From assembly GCF_003071365.1 (NCBI RefSeq), contig NZ_CP028960.1, positions 1,240,001 through 1,304,000 on the forward strand: DNA of 64,000 nt, in the 5' to 3' direction. Under the pieces are notes generated by a model, which saw nothing but the letters and a program-made list of their open reading frames with translations, searched no databases and had not been told where the DNA came from. This document shows, piece by piece, positions 55,205 to 64,000 of this stretch; the first letter of the stretch is position 1; every line of letters starts with the position of its first letter. Source of the DNA: Methyloceanibacter sp. wino2. Its GTDB lineage: Bacteria > Pseudomonadota > Alphaproteobacteria > Rhizobiales > Methyloligellaceae. The translations under genes were made by a program, and so were the position numbers.

Positions 55205-56743
55205 CTATTGCGCAATGCGCAGTTCGCTCAAGCCTTGCGCAATATCGGCGAAGATCGCCGCGAGCTGAGAATTGGACGGCGAGTTGTAGTACATGTCCGG
55301 CTTCGACGCGCAGTTCCTCAGTAGGGTGTGGGTCGAGGAACTGCTCACGCGAAAGCCGATCGTGTAGATCAGAATGCCCTTCGCCTTGATGTTGTTGCAG
55401 ACCGTCTCCGTCTTGTCGTCGAGCTCATTCTCCGCGGTCGAGCCGCTGGTGCTGCCCAAATGGCCCTCCGACGGATAGCCAAAGGCGTTGTAGTTGGAAC
55501 CGTTATGGTTGTAGACGCGGCCCGGGTCGTTCGATCCGTCCGTCAGTAGCACGATCGCCTTGACGCGCTCCTCTTCGTCGTACGCCTCCGCTTCCGTGAA
55601 GGGCGCGCTCGGCGACAGCACGCGCCAGCCCCAAAGGAGCCCGGCCGGGATGTTCGTGTAGCCGTTCGCCTGCAGCGCATTGATCGCGTCGGTCACATCG
55701 CTCTTGCTGTCGCTCAGAGCCGTGATGGGGCGCGGAGGACAATTCTGGTTCGGACCTTTGGAGCTGCTGTCGATGCTGATGTTGTCGTACTTGCCCGTGT
55801 ACTTCTGGCATTTCTCGGGCGTGCGATTCTTCTTCTTCCGCTCTCCGCATTTTTGGTCGTCAATATAGCTGTTGGGGTAGCTGTACCCGTCATCATTGTC
55901 CGAGTCCGGCTCGTCCGGCGCAAAGTAGGGCGCAAAAAGGGAATCGGGGGCCCAGGGACTCGGCGTTGCATCGGTCAGCTCATAGGCGGAGCCGGCCCGC
56001 TCCCGCACACAGCCCTCCCAGTCCCAAGAAGACTTCTTGCGGCGCAGCTTGTCGAAGAAGTCGAACGGTTTCGTACCCGAACCGAAGTCTTCCTTTGCGA
56101 CTTGAGACTTGGCCTCGGTATCGAGCCAATCAGCGTTCTCGTTGTTGGATCCAACATTGACCGCCGCGGCAAAGGGCACGAGCGCCACGTCCAGCGTGTC
56201 CGACGTGTCGCGATCGCCGAACATGTCGTTGACCATCTTCTTGGCCGCGTCCTTCATGGCATTCATCTTGCCGCTGGACCCCATCGAGCCGGTTGTATCC
56301 AACACGAGGGCAAGCTCGATGTTGCGCTGACGCTTCGTGATCGTGTTCTCGATGCTCACGCCGATATTGTCGTAGTTGGCAAGCCGCATGAAGGTCGTCG
56401 GCACCGAGGCCGTCGCCTTTACGACGATATCGTCGCCGACGAAGCGAACCTCGAAGTTGCTCTTGATATCCGCAGACAGGCTTGATGCGTAGTTGGCCTC
56501 GAAGAACTTCTTCGCCTTGTCCTCAAGCTCCGACTCGCTCAGCCCTACCCATGATCCGATCGCCAGTGCCGCGGAGTCGGCCGCATCGGACATCGCGCCC
56601 CGAACCGTCATGGCCCTGCCGTAGTCGACGGCCAAGCCGACGAAAAGAACGAGCGGAACGATGGCGAGGCCGAAAAGAATTGCCACGTTGCCACGCTTGT
56701 CACGGGAAAAGCGGCGCGCGCGCGCCGTCGAAGCCTGCAGCAT
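55205..56743 (-). CDS. tadG: TadG-like pilus protein with von Willebrand factor A domain
   Basis: 512 residues. A cytoplasmic basic start and one helix (about 20-42, the TadE/G-like FGLAIVPLVLFVGLAVDYG) lead to a large periplasmic vWA domain. The MIDAS motif is LVLDTTGSMGSS (about 146-157), with later VLLTDGSNDPG. Between them lies a long Asp/Ser/Tyr/Lys-rich insertion (about 255-330), with several Cys. TadG-type proteins anchor or stabilise the pilus machine. It has its own promoter region upstream (56744-56962) and is divergent from the TadE gene. Confidence 0.9.
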   Translation of the reverse strand: MLQASTARARRFSRDKRGNVAILFGLAIVPLVLFVGLAVDYGRAMTVRGAMSDAADSAALAIGSWVGLSESELEDKAKKFFEANYASSLSADIKSNFEVRFVGDDIVVKATASVPTTFMRLANYDNIGVSIENTITKRQRNIELALVLDTTGSMGSSGKMNAMKDAAKKMVNDMFGDRDTSDTLDVALVPFAAAVNVGSNNENADWLDTEAKSQVAKEDFGSGTKPFDFFDKLRRKKSSWDWEGCVRERAGSAYELTDATPSPWAPDSLFAPYFAPDEPDSDNDDGYSYPNSYIDDQKCGERKKKNRTPEKCQKYTGKYDNISIDSSSKGPNQNCPPRPITALSDSKSDVTDAINALQANGYTNIPAGLLWGWRVLSPSAPFTEAEAYDEEERVKAIVLLTDGSNDPGRVYNHNGSNYNAFGYPSEGHLGSTSGSTAENELDDKTETVCNNIKAKGILIYTIGFRVSSSSTHTLLRNCASKPDMYYNSPSNSQLAAIFADIAQGLSELRIAQ

Positions 56744-56962
56744 TTGACACCCCTGTGTGTTTTGGCCGGCAGGGGCATCATTCGACGTGCCCCCTGTCCA
56801 GCGGGCGTCATCTAAGCAGAAACGTCCTTACGGCCCGTCTCTCAATTTGATAAAATTCAAATATACTTAGAATTAAGATGAGTTTCTTCTTCGTTTACCT
56901 TCGCCTGCAGCAGAACTTCCCATTTACTCGCCGTTAAACGTACAGCCTCTATTCGTTTCAAC
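56744..56962. promoter_or_regulatory. AT-rich divergent promoter region of tadG and tadE
   Basis: This is one of the most AT-rich stretches of the window (about 56848-56900). ATTTGA (56850-56855) and TCAAAT (56862-56867) form an inverted repeat. TTTA-CTCGCCG-TTAA (56923-56937) is one base off the CtrA full site and lies 26 nt before the tadE start. No coding sequence is supported here. Confidence 0.4.
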
Positions 56963-57535
56963 ATGTTGTTCTTGATTAGAGAGGCGGTCGCTGGGGCGCG
57001 GCGCATCGGGGCTCGCGCTCGCTTCGTCCACGACCAGAAGGGCGCCTCCGCCCTCGAATTTGCCATCGTGGCGGCCCCGTTCATCTTCCTCATGCTCGCT
57101 ATCATGCAGATCGGGTACGTGTTCTTCGCGAACTTTGCGCTCGACGGTGCGGTTGCGAACGGCGCGCGCCTCATCCGGACGGGTCAGGCGCAGATGCAGG
57201 GCTTCGATGCGGCGAAGTTCAAAGAAGAACTGTGCAAGGGACTGATCGGCCCACTGTCATGCGGCAAGTTGATGCTCGACGTGCGCAGCTACGACAGCTT
57301 CTCGACGGCCGCGTCCGGACTGACACCGCCTCTCGATTCGAAGGGAAGAATAAATACCAAGGTGGCCTTCGATCCCGGCAGCCCGGAGCAGGTTGTCATC
57401 GTTCGCGCCTTCTATCCGCTGGAGATAGGCTCGCTTTTCCCATCCGCATACGGTCTCGGCAGCATGGGCAACATGGCCGATGGAGACCGCATGCTCGTAT
57501 CCACCGCCGCGTTCCGTAACGAACCGTATTTGTAG
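56963..57535 (+). CDS. TadE-like minor pilin
   Basis: 190 residues. TadE-like proteins are pseudopilins processed by the CpaA/TadV peptidase. A basic leader (about 1-27) precedes the TadE motif GASALEFAIVAAPFIFLMLAIMQ with the conserved Glu and a long hydrophobic helix (about 28-55). The remaining domain is periplasmic, with a Cys pair at about 92 and 100. The ATG at 56963 is the first in frame. It lies 11 nt before a second TadE-like gene and is divergent from tadG. Confidence 0.88.
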   Translation: MLFLIREAVAGARRIGARARFVHDQKGASALEFAIVAAPFIFLMLAIMQIGYVFFANFALDGAVANGARLIRTGQAQMQGFDAAKFKEELCKGLIGPLSCGKLMLDVRSYDSFSTAASGLTPPLDSKGRINTKVAFDPGSPEQVVIVRAFYPLEIGSLFPSAYGLGSMGNMADGDRMLVSTAAFRNEPYL

Positions 57536-57546
57536 GGGTCTGCTGC

Positions 57547-58137
57547 GTGACATCGTTCCGACGCATGGGATCGCGCCTGCAGCGGTCCATGAAGCGCCTC
57601 GCGCGTCGTCTCGCCGACGCACGCAGCGGCGCTTCGGCGATTGAGTTCGCGTTCATCCTGCCCGTCATGCTCATCCTGTACACCGGCGCTGTCGAATTGA
57701 ACAACGCGCTCACAGTCTATCGCCGGACCATGCAGGTCGCGACGACGGCCGCCGACCTCACCGCGCAAGTAAAATCCGTCACCAAGACCGACATCGCCGA
57801 CATTCAGGCTGCGGCAACGAGCATCCTCACCCCCTACTCGGCCGGGCCTCTCAAGATCGTTTTGACGAGCGTGGTCGCGAACGACAACAATGTGGGCAAA
57901 GTTGAATGGAGTTGCGCCAACACAGGCGCGGCGCGCACCAAGGGCTCGACGTACCAGGTTCCCAGTGGACTCACTGAGCCGGACAGTAGCGTGATCGTTG
58001 CCGAGGTGACCTACGCCTTCAAGCCGCTGATCGGGCTCACCGAGTTCTTCAGTCCCGGCGCATATAATATGGAACGCACGTTCTATGCGCGGCCGAGGCG
58101 GAGCCTGACCGTCAAGAAGACCGACAATTCCTGCTAG
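57547..58137 (+). CDS. TadE/TadG-like pseudopilin
   Basis: 196 residues from GTG 57547. The basic leader ends in [20 protein letters not shown], a TadE/G-type pseudopilin motif with the conserved Glu and one hydrophobic helix (about 29-52). A periplasmic domain follows ([21 protein letters not shown]) and two Cys. It was probably made with the preceding TadE as a pair of minor pilins. The stop codon overlaps that of the convergent rimO by 3 nt. Confidence 0.87.
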   Translation: MTSFRRMGSRLQRSMKRLARRLADARSGASAIEFAFILPVMLILYTGAVELNNALTVYRRTMQVATTAADLTAQVKSVTKTDIADIQAAATSILTPYSAGPLKIVLTSVVANDNNVGKVEWSCANTGAARTKGSTYQVPSGLTEPDSSVIVAEVTYAFKPLIGLTEFFSPGAYNMERTFYARPRRSLTVKKTDNSC

Positions 58138-59507
58138 GCATCGGTTCCCGCGGGCTGGCGCACAGGGCTCGCCCATAGATCGTATTCGCTCGCGTCCGTC
58201 ACCGTTGCCAACAGCCGGTCACCGGGCTCGAGCCCCTCGCAATCCTCGATGAAGACGTTTCCGTCGATCTCCGGTGCGTCCCAATGAGATCGTGCGATCG
58301 CGCCTTCGGAGTCGACATCGTCGACGATGACCTCGAGCGTTTCGCCGACACGGGCCCCGAGCACTTTGGCACTGATGGCCTGTTGGTGCGCCATGAGACG
58401 GGCGTAGCGCTCTTCCTTGACCTCTTCGGGGACTTCGCCCGGCAGCGCATTGGCCGGCGCCCCGTCGACGTCTTCGTATTTGAAGCACCCGACGCGCGCG
58501 AGCCGTGCCTCGCTCAACCAGTCGAGCAGTTGAACAAAGTCTTCTTCGGTCTCGCCCGGAAAACCCACGATGAACGTCGACCGCACGGCAAGATCGGGGC
58601 ACTGCGCCCGCCAGCGTGCGAGCCGTTCCAGCGTCTTCTCCTGATGGGCGGGCCGGCGCATCGCTTTCAGAATACGCGGGCTGGCATGCTGAAACGGAAT
58701 GTCGAGATAGGGAAGGATGCGCCCCTCGGCCATCAGCGGCAAAACCTGGTCCACATGCGGGTACGGATAGACGTAGTGCATGCGGACCCAAACGCCGAGC
58801 GAGCCCAGGGCCGCCGCGAGATCGGCGAAACGGGTCTGCACTTGCCGGCCACCCCACTCGGTCTCCGCATATCCGAGATCGACGCCATAGGCGCTCGTAT
58901 CCTGCGAGATCACCAGGAGTTCCTGAACGCCGGCAGCGACGAGCCGCTCAGCCTCGCGCATCACGTCTGTGAACGGCCGGCTTTGTAGAGGCCCGCGCAA
59001 ATGCGGAATGATGCAGAAGCTGCACGAATGATTGCAGCCTTCCGATATCTTCAAATAAGCGTAGTGGCGCGGCGTGAAGCGGACGCCGTCCGGCGGCACG
59101 AGATCCAGGAACGGATCGTGAGCGCGCGGCACGGCCTTGTGCACCGCCTCGACCACGGCCTCATAGGCCTGCGGTCCCGTGATCGCGAGCACGTCGGGAT
59201 ACTGATCGCGGATGCGCCCGGCTTCGACGCCGAGACAACCCGTGACAATAACGCGGCCATTCTCTGCCAACGCTTCACCGATGGCCTGGAGCGATTCTTC
59301 CTTGGCGCTGTTGAGGAAACCGCATGTGTTGACGACGACGGCGTCGGCGCCCTCGTAGCTTGGCGACAGCACGTAACCTTCCGCGCGCAGGCGCGTGACG
59401 ATCCTCTCCGAATCCACAAGGGCCTTGGGACAACCAAGGCTCACGAGGCCGATCTTCGGGGCGTGGGCGCTGTTCGGCGCATTTTCGTCGGGTGTGGTTT
59501 CAGTCAT
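58134..59507 (-). CDS. rimO: Ribosomal protein uS12 methylthiotransferase RimO
   Basis: 457 residues. It is a radical-SAM enzyme that methylthiolates Asp88/89 of S12. The N-terminal UPF0004 domain has the three cluster Cys in [22 protein letters not shown] and [10 protein letters not shown]. The radical-SAM core has [19 protein letters not shown] (CxxxCxxC). A C-terminal TRAM domain spans about 385-450. ATG 59507 gives a normal N-terminus; GTG 59516 three codons upstream is an alternative. Confidence 0.96.
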   Translation of the reverse strand: MTETTPDENAPNSAHAPKIGLVSLGCPKALVDSERIVTRLRAEGYVLSPSYEGADAVVVNTCGFLNSAKEESLQAIGEALAENGRVIVTGCLGVEAGRIRDQYPDVLAITGPQAYEAVVEAVHKAVPRAHDPFLDLVPPDGVRFTPRHYAYLKISEGCNHSCSFCIIPHLRGPLQSRPFTDVMREAERLVAAGVQELLVISQDTSAYGVDLGYAETEWGGRQVQTRFADLAAALGSLGVWVRMHYVYPYPHVDQVLPLMAEGRILPYLDIPFQHASPRILKAMRRPAHQEKTLERLARWRAQCPDLAVRSTFIVGFPGETEEDFVQLLDWLSEARLARVGCFKYEDVDGAPANALPGEVPEEVKEERYARLMAHQQAISAKVLGARVGETLEVIVDDVDSEGAIARSHWDAPEIDGNVFIEDCEGLEPGDRLLATVTDASEYDLWASPVRQPAGTDA

Positions 59508-59671
59508 CGGTCGCACTTATAGGCTTGCCGGTGCCCGAGGCAATAGGGCGTGAGGGGCAAGGCCCCGGCGTCGGCAAGGCCGTTGCATGATACGCCGTTT
59601 GGCGTTTATCTCCCGGTAGCTGAGGGCCGCCGGTACGGAGAGACTCTTAAGCTTGCGAAAGGGGCTTGCTC

Positions 59672-60265
59672 ATGCGTCTGCGTCCGATGTTTCTGGCCTT
59701 CTTGACCGGGGTCCTGGTTTGCGGCGCGCCGCTCGGCACGGCCTCGGCCCAAACCACATCGGCGAAGAAGACCCCTCCGGCCCAAACCGATCCCAATAAG
59801 CCTGCGACACGGGTCGCCGGAAGCTACGGCAACTGGACACTTCTGTGCGGCAAGGAGGGCGACCCGAAGACCGCCGAGGAGCGATGCTCGCTCGTCCTGC
59901 CGCTGATCGAGAAGAAGACCCAGAAGCTGATCTTCCGGGTGATTCTGGTCTACGGCCCCAAGGGCCGGCTGGTCCTTCGCGTGGACGGGCCGACAGGCGT
60001 TGCGCTCCAGCGCGGCGTGCAGCTCGCGACGGATTCGGAGAAGGTCTACACAATGCCGTATCAAACCTGCCTGCCCATGGGCTGCAAGGCGCTCTATCTC
60101 GTGCCCGACGAGATGCGGCAGGACCTACTGAACTCGAAAAAAGGAACGATCGTCGTCTACGCGCTGAACGGCAAGCAAATCCAGACGGTCGCCGAGTTCG
60201 ATGGGCTCGCGTTGGGGCTTGAGGCCCTCGACAAGAAACGCACCGCAATCGTGAAGAACAACTAG
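59672..60265 (+). CDS. Invasion-associated locus B (IalB) family periplasmic protein
   Basis: 197 residues. A signal peptide (about 1-27, ending ASAQ) is followed by a Thr/Pro/Lys-rich spacer and an IalB domain: YGNWTLLCGKEGDPKTAEERCSLV (Cys pair) and MPYQTCLPMGCKALYLVPDEM (second Cys pair). The two Cys pairs suggest disulfides in the periplasm. IalB aids erythrocyte entry in Bartonella, but the family is widespread in free-living alphaproteobacteria with unknown role. ATG 59672 follows AAAGGGG. It is convergent with the AsmA-like gene. Confidence 0.88.
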   Translation: MRLRPMFLAFLTGVLVCGAPLGTASAQTTSAKKTPPAQTDPNKPATRVAGSYGNWTLLCGKEGDPKTAEERCSLVLPLIEKKTQKLIFRVILVYGPKGRLVLRVDGPTGVALQRGVQLATDSEKVYTMPYQTCLPMGCKALYLVPDEMRQDLLNSKKGTIVVYALNGKQIQTVAEFDGLALGLEALDKKRTAIVKNN

Positions 60266-60292
60266 CGCCGCAAAGAACCAAAGGCGCGAAAC

Positions 60293-62623
60293 CTAACGCA
60301 GCGATTCCATCCGCAGCGGCGGGGAGCCATCGCCGTCCGCAGGCGCGACGGAGAAGGATGGCGCCAGCGCGCTCGGCTGCGCTTCCTGACCTGCGGCGGG
60401 ACCACCGCTTGTGATCTGCGTCCGGCGGCGAGCGCCACGCTTCTCACGAAGAGCCACACCGGGAATGACGATCTCCGTGGCGGCTTCGCCGCTTCCGGCC
60501 ACCAGCGGGTTACCCGCGATGCCGATCCGGGGGTTCGTCAGGGGCCCCGCAATCCGAAGCTGCGGCAGATGTTCGGCCGTCGAGGCCACGCCGCCGCCTT
60601 GCGTCTTCTCGACCGGTCCCGGATTCACGACGAGATCGAGACTGTCGCGCGGAAGGTTCACGACGCCGTCGGCATTGATGTTCGCCGACGGGCTCCGCAG
60701 TCTGAGGTTCCGGGTGGCCGCCAAGCCGTGATTGATGTCGAAGCTGCCCGCAAGCAGGCTGAACGGCATTGTGGCCCCGGGATCCTGGTGCAGGTCGAGC
60801 TTCCCGGCCTCGAGTCCGCTGACGAGCGTGGACGCCGCCATCCCATCGACTGCGCCGTCGGCGATCGCGAAAGCGCCGTTGCCCATGAGCGACAACGCCA
60901 TTTCCTGCCAGTCTCCGCCAATACCCGAAACGTTGAGTGTCAGCTTGCCCTGGCCGCCGATCCGCTCCGTTCCGAATGCATCCTTCAGCAGCGAGCGGGT
61001 GTCGACATCCTCGAGACGAAGATCACCGGCAAAGCTTGGAACGGAATCGTTCAAGGCGGCTGTCAGCGTTCCACGCCCGCTGCCGCCGTAGAATGTCATG
61101 TGCCAGAGCGTGGCCGCGAGTGTGCCGTTCGCAAAGTCGAGGCTCACCGCGCTCGGTCCGATCTGCACGCCGTCGAGCCGCGCCCTTCGGATATCCAGGT
61201 CCACATCGGCATCGAAGAGCGGCTCGTTGGACTGTGGGACGGCTGCCGTCGCCAGCACCTGGTCAATGGCCTCCTGCGGCATCGAAATCGTGAGGCTGGG
61301 CTGCGACACGCCCGGCCCCGGCTTGAGAAGACGCGGGGCGCCCGATGCGGCGTCGGGGTTGGGCGGCGGTGCGATGTCCTGCTCGACATGCGTAGCGGGG
61401 CCCGTGTTCGGGTTGGCCGGGCTTGGAGCCGCAAATGCCAACGGCGTCGCGGCTGGAATCGCGGGCAGCGCGCCCCGGCCCGTCATCGCCAGAACCGGGC
61501 CGAGATTGAGTTCGTCGACGACGAACGATCCCTCGATGCGCGGCCGGGTAGTGGTCAGCGCGATCTTCGCGCTTCCCTGGCCGCGTGCATTCTCCTGCAC
61601 AAAACGTATGTCGCTAAGGTCCACCTGCTCGCCGGTCCAGGCCACCGTGCTCTGCATCTCTCCTTCGCCCGTCACCGGGACGGCGCCGGAGACGCCTTTC
61701 AGCCAGGCGAGGAATTGGCGGACGGAGCGGGTCTTGGCGGAGAGTGTGCCCTCGCCGGACAGGCGCGGAACCATCGCGATGTCGCCCTCGTAGCGCGCGG
61801 ACACGGTATCCGCCTCGATGGCCAGCTTCAGCTGTGCGGCGCCTTGGTCTGCGAGAGCAGCCGGGGACGCGAGTTTGAAGTCGAAGCCGACCGACTTGCC
61901 TTTCCAGTTGAGGTGTCCGCGCCCGGCCATCGGCGAGGTGAGAGCCGGCATGGTCAGCGCGGCGTTGACGCGCTCGAAGCGATGCGGTTTCGCGCGGCGG
62001 GCGCTGTGGACGAGAACCGTGCCATCGCGGATCTCAAGCTCTTCGATGGCGAACGCTTGCGGAGCCGCCGGGTCATCGGCCTGTCCGACAGCCGTCAGGG
62101 CCGACGACGCATCATCCGAGCTGCCATCCGCATGCAGCGAAAGCACGGGGCGATCGAGTACGACACGCTCGATCGAGGCGGGGGCCCCAAAGAGATCAAG
62201 AAAGCCAAGATCGATTTCGAGCTTCGGGATCGACAGCGCTGCGGCGTCCGGCTGCGCGGTCGGTGCGCTGATGACGGCATCGGTGATCTCGATATGAGGG
62301 GTCGGCAAAAACGAAAGCCGCGTGCCGCCGTTGATGGCGAGGTCGCGCCCGGTATGCGCGTTGAGCCAAGAGACGGCCCGCGCTTCGACCCAGCTAGACG
62401 GAGCCAATAGGTTGGCGCCGGCGAGAGCCACGGCACACACGGCGGTGACGCCGCCGAAAATCTTCAGTCCGAGACCCCAAATGCGGCGCCGGGGTGCTTG
62501 CGGGGGGAGCGCGCCTTCTAACTCGACGCCGCGAAGTCCCACAGATGCGGGCTGCAGCGATCGCGAAACAGGCACGAGTGCGCGCGAACGCTGTCGCGTC
62601 TTGTCAGATGTGTGGCGCTGCAT
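60293..62623 (-). CDS. AsmA family protein
   Basis: 776 residues. AsmA-like proteins are inner-membrane-anchored, periplasmic beta-groove proteins linked to lipid transport and outer-membrane assembly. A cytoplasmic basic N-terminus is followed by one helix (about 54-74) and the AsmA N-terminal region WLNAHTGRDLAINGGTRLSFLPTPHIEI. The C-terminal AsmA_2 part is FAIADGAVDGMAASTLVSGLEAG and LRLRSPSANINADGVVNLPRD. A Pro/Ala linker (about 405-450) splits the two. ATG 62623 has GGGGGATC upstream and is chosen over 62713. Confidence 0.88.
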   Translation of the reverse strand: MQRHTSDKTRQRSRALVPVSRSLQPASVGLRGVELEGALPPQAPRRRIWGLGLKIFGGVTAVCAVALAGANLLAPSSWVEARAVSWLNAHTGRDLAINGGTRLSFLPTPHIEITDAVISAPTAQPDAAALSIPKLEIDLGFLDLFGAPASIERVVLDRPVLSLHADGSSDDASSALTAVGQADDPAAPQAFAIEELEIRDGTVLVHSARRAKPHRFERVNAALTMPALTSPMAGRGHLNWKGKSVGFDFKLASPAALADQGAAQLKLAIEADTVSARYEGDIAMVPRLSGEGTLSAKTRSVRQFLAWLKGVSGAVPVTGEGEMQSTVAWTGEQVDLSDIRFVQENARGQGSAKIALTTTRPRIEGSFVVDELNLGPVLAMTGRGALPAIPAATPLAFAAPSPANPNTGPATHVEQDIAPPPNPDAASGAPRLLKPGPGVSQPSLTISMPQEAIDQVLATAAVPQSNEPLFDADVDLDIRRARLDGVQIGPSAVSLDFANGTLAATLWHMTFYGGSGRGTLTAALNDSVPSFAGDLRLEDVDTRSLLKDAFGTERIGGQGKLTLNVSGIGGDWQEMALSLMGNGAFAIADGAVDGMAASTLVSGLEAGKLDLHQDPGATMPFSLLAGSFDINHGLAATRNLRLRSPSANINADGVVNLPRDSLDLVVNPGPVEKTQGGGVASTAEHLPQLRIAGPLTNPRIGIAGNPLVAGSGEAATEIVIPGVALREKRGARRRTQITSGGPAAGQEAQPSALAPSFSVAPADGDGSPPLRMESLR

Positions 62624-62740
62624 TGATCCCCCGGACGAACTGTCCGAATTAGCCCGACAAATGCGGTGAGAATTGGAACGAAACGCAAGACCGCGCGCTT
62701 CGTCCACGGACAAACTATCCGGTATGCCGAGTTGCGCCGC

Positions 62741-63838
62741 TCAGCGCACGAGAATTGCGTGATTATCCCAGTGAAAACGCGTGGAATGGCGCGGGCCGAG
62801 GCCGTCCGCACTGCCCGACAGGAGCCAGCCCTCGCCGCTGGTGAGCAAGAATGTCGCACCCTTGTGGGTCGGCGCCAGTCCGCAGCCGTCGCGCAGACTG
62901 CACGATCCGAGAAAGCGTCGTGCTTTCGGGTCCCAATAGGTCACGACCCCACCCTTCGGCGCGGACGCCGCCACAACCGAGCCATCCGAATCGGCCGTCA
63001 CCGACCCGATGTAGTTCTTCAGGGTGAGTTGAGTCTCTTCCGGCGCCGGAATGACGGTCAGCGTTTCACCGCGCCGGTGGAATCCCATCAGCGGCGGCAG
63101 GTCGTCGGCATCGCCGCGATACTGGCAGCCGAACGCCACAATATCATCGCCCGCGACCGTCAGATGGCGAATGGACAGACGGCGAAGTTCCTCGGGGTGA
63201 CCGTGCCGCTCCAGCAGGTCCCCCGTCTCGAGATCCACATAGGTGAGCGACGGCTCCATGACGGCGAGGTTCAGTTCCTCGCGCCTGCGGTCCGGATGGG
63301 TCTGAATGCCGCCATTGGCCACGACCAGCGTGCGCTTGTCGGAGAGCAGCGCCAGATCGTGCGGGCCGATGCCGTGGCTCGGAATCTCTCCGATCTGACG
63401 ATAGCCGGCTCCCGCGTCGCGGACGCCGATCACGCCGCGCCCGCCGTCGTAATCGTTCTCGGTCGTGTACAGCAGCCTGCCGTCGGCGGAGAACACACCA
63501 TGCCCATAGAAGTGCCGGCCGGGACGGGCCGAGAACCAAACCGGCTTACGCGCATCCATGGGGACGGCGACGCCGAAACGGCCGGGGCGTCGCGCGAATG
63601 CCACCCATTCCGAGCCGCCCGGACGCAGCGCGACATCGTGGCCGCGGGCCGGCAGCAGGACTTCGCGAATGTCGCCGCGTTCGAGGTCGAACAGCGCCGC
63701 AGAATAGTTGCCTTGGTCGTCCTTGCGCGCGGCGGCGAAGCGCTCCGGCAACGACGCGGCGGCAAGCTCTGCGGGAACGGTCAGCGCCAGCGAGGATCCG
63801 GCCAGCGCCGTGAGAAACGTGCGGCGGTTGAGCGTCAT
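62741..63838 (-). CDS. DUF1513 family Tat-exported protein
   Basis: 365 residues. A twin-arginine signal (NRRTFLTALAGSSLALTVPA, about 4-23) suggests export in folded form to the periplasm. The rest fits a DUF1513 beta-propeller-like fold: GHDVALRPGGSEWVAFARRPG, HFYGHGVFSADGRLLYTTEND, IGPHDLALLSDKRTLVVANGG and GDDIVAFGCQYRGD. DUF1513 genes usually follow imelysin genes in iron-uptake-type clusters. Here the imelysin C-terminus ends 2 nt before the start, so they are one operon. Biochemical function is unknown. Confidence 0.88.
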   Translation of the reverse strand: MTLNRRTFLTALAGSSLALTVPAELAAASLPERFAAARKDDQGNYSAALFDLERGDIREVLLPARGHDVALRPGGSEWVAFARRPGRFGVAVPMDARKPVWFSARPGRHFYGHGVFSADGRLLYTTENDYDGGRGVIGVRDAGAGYRQIGEIPSHGIGPHDLALLSDKRTLVVANGGIQTHPDRRREELNLAVMEPSLTYVDLETGDLLERHGHPEELRRLSIRHLTVAGDDIVAFGCQYRGDADDLPPLMGFHRRGETLTVIPAPEETQLTLKNYIGSVTADSDGSVVAASAPKGGVVTYWDPKARRFLGSCSLRDGCGLAPTHKGATFLLTSGEGWLLSGSADGLGPRHSTRFHWDNHAILVR

Positions 63839-63840
63839 GG

Positions 63841-64000
63841 CTAGTCTCCATCACCTGCGTTGAAACCGAAGCTGAGCCCCGCACCCTCGGCAATCAATAC
63901 GGATGCGGTGGTGTTCGCGCTCTTCAAACCGACGCGCAGGGCCTCGAGCTTACCGCGCTGTTCGGGGTCGGTGACCACCTCGGCTACCGGCTCGGTTTCG
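63841..64000 (-). CDS. Imelysin family protein, C-terminal end
   Basis: Only the last 52 or so residues are in the window. They read TEPVAEVVTDPEQRGKLEALR and then an AEGAGLSFGFNAGDGD-like end. The closing GLSFGFNAGDGD matches the usual GFNxxDGD terminus of imelysin (peptidase M75/EfeO-related) periplasmic proteins, which are iron-regulated. It is immediately followed by the DUF1513 gene, as in other imelysin operons. The rest of the gene lies beyond 64000. Confidence 0.75.
   Translation of the reverse strand, partial: ETEPVAEVVTDPEQRGKLEALRVGLKSANTTASVLIAEGAGLSFGFNAGDGD

Overview
The window is GC-rich chromosomal DNA from a Gram-negative alphaproteobacterium, most likely of the order Hyphomicrobiales (Rhizobiales). 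Three things point there: the rpmH-rnpA-yidC-yihA-argB gene order, a DnaX whose zinc-finger cysteines are mostly lost as in that order, and a CycM-like cytochrome divergent from kdsB-pheA. LPS (kdsB), Tad/Cpa pilus and outer-membrane secretin genes confirm a diderm. No rRNA, tRNA, CRISPR array, phage or insertion sequence was recognised. Genus is not determined.

Layout. 1-437 is the 5' end of a TVP38/DedA-type membrane protein. 600-9608 is a housekeeping block: rpmH, rnpA, yidC, yihA, argB, a HAD nucleotidase, dapD, a DUF805 protein, dapE and murI. 9625-13585 on the minus strand holds murJ, truA, fmt and def. rmuC and a small K+-channel-like gene follow on plus. 15470-19190 is a sitABCD manganese/iron importer with a Fur/Mur-type palindrome upstream. 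Next come a VOC protein, an AmpG-like permease, and the ffs(SRP RNA)-dnaX-ybaB-recR cluster, which is interrupted by a peroxiredoxin gene.

25503-30038 has a secreted Ntn amidase, pheA, kdsB and a duplicated, membrane-anchored dihaem cytochrome c with a long acidic repeat tail. 30336-41247 is an expanded yej-type (microcin C/oligopeptide) ABC system: two tandem YejA paralogues, then an AraC regulator and a DUF3047-like gene set into the operon, then yejB, yejE, a CDF metal exporter and the double ATPase yejF. An M17 aminopeptidase/NlpC-P60 pair and a GST follow.

44471-58137 is a Tad/Cpa pilus locus: a TadD-like lipoprotein, tadC, tadB, cpaF, cpaE, cpaD, cpaC, cpaB, cpaA, a Pil_N-domain protein, a vWA TadG and two TadE-like genes. 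No Flp pilin gene is visible. cpaE, cpaA and the Pil_N gene each carry a one-base frameshift at or near a short homopolymer, and ybaB carries a fourth. Read across the indel, each restores a normal-length family member. This is either a consensus-sequence error pattern or real pilus inactivation/variation, and it is the first thing to resolve.

58134-64000 holds rimO, an IalB-type periplasmic protein, an AsmA-like protein, a Tat-exported DUF1513 protein and the C-terminus of an imelysin. The last two form a typical imelysin/DUF1513 (iron-related) pair.
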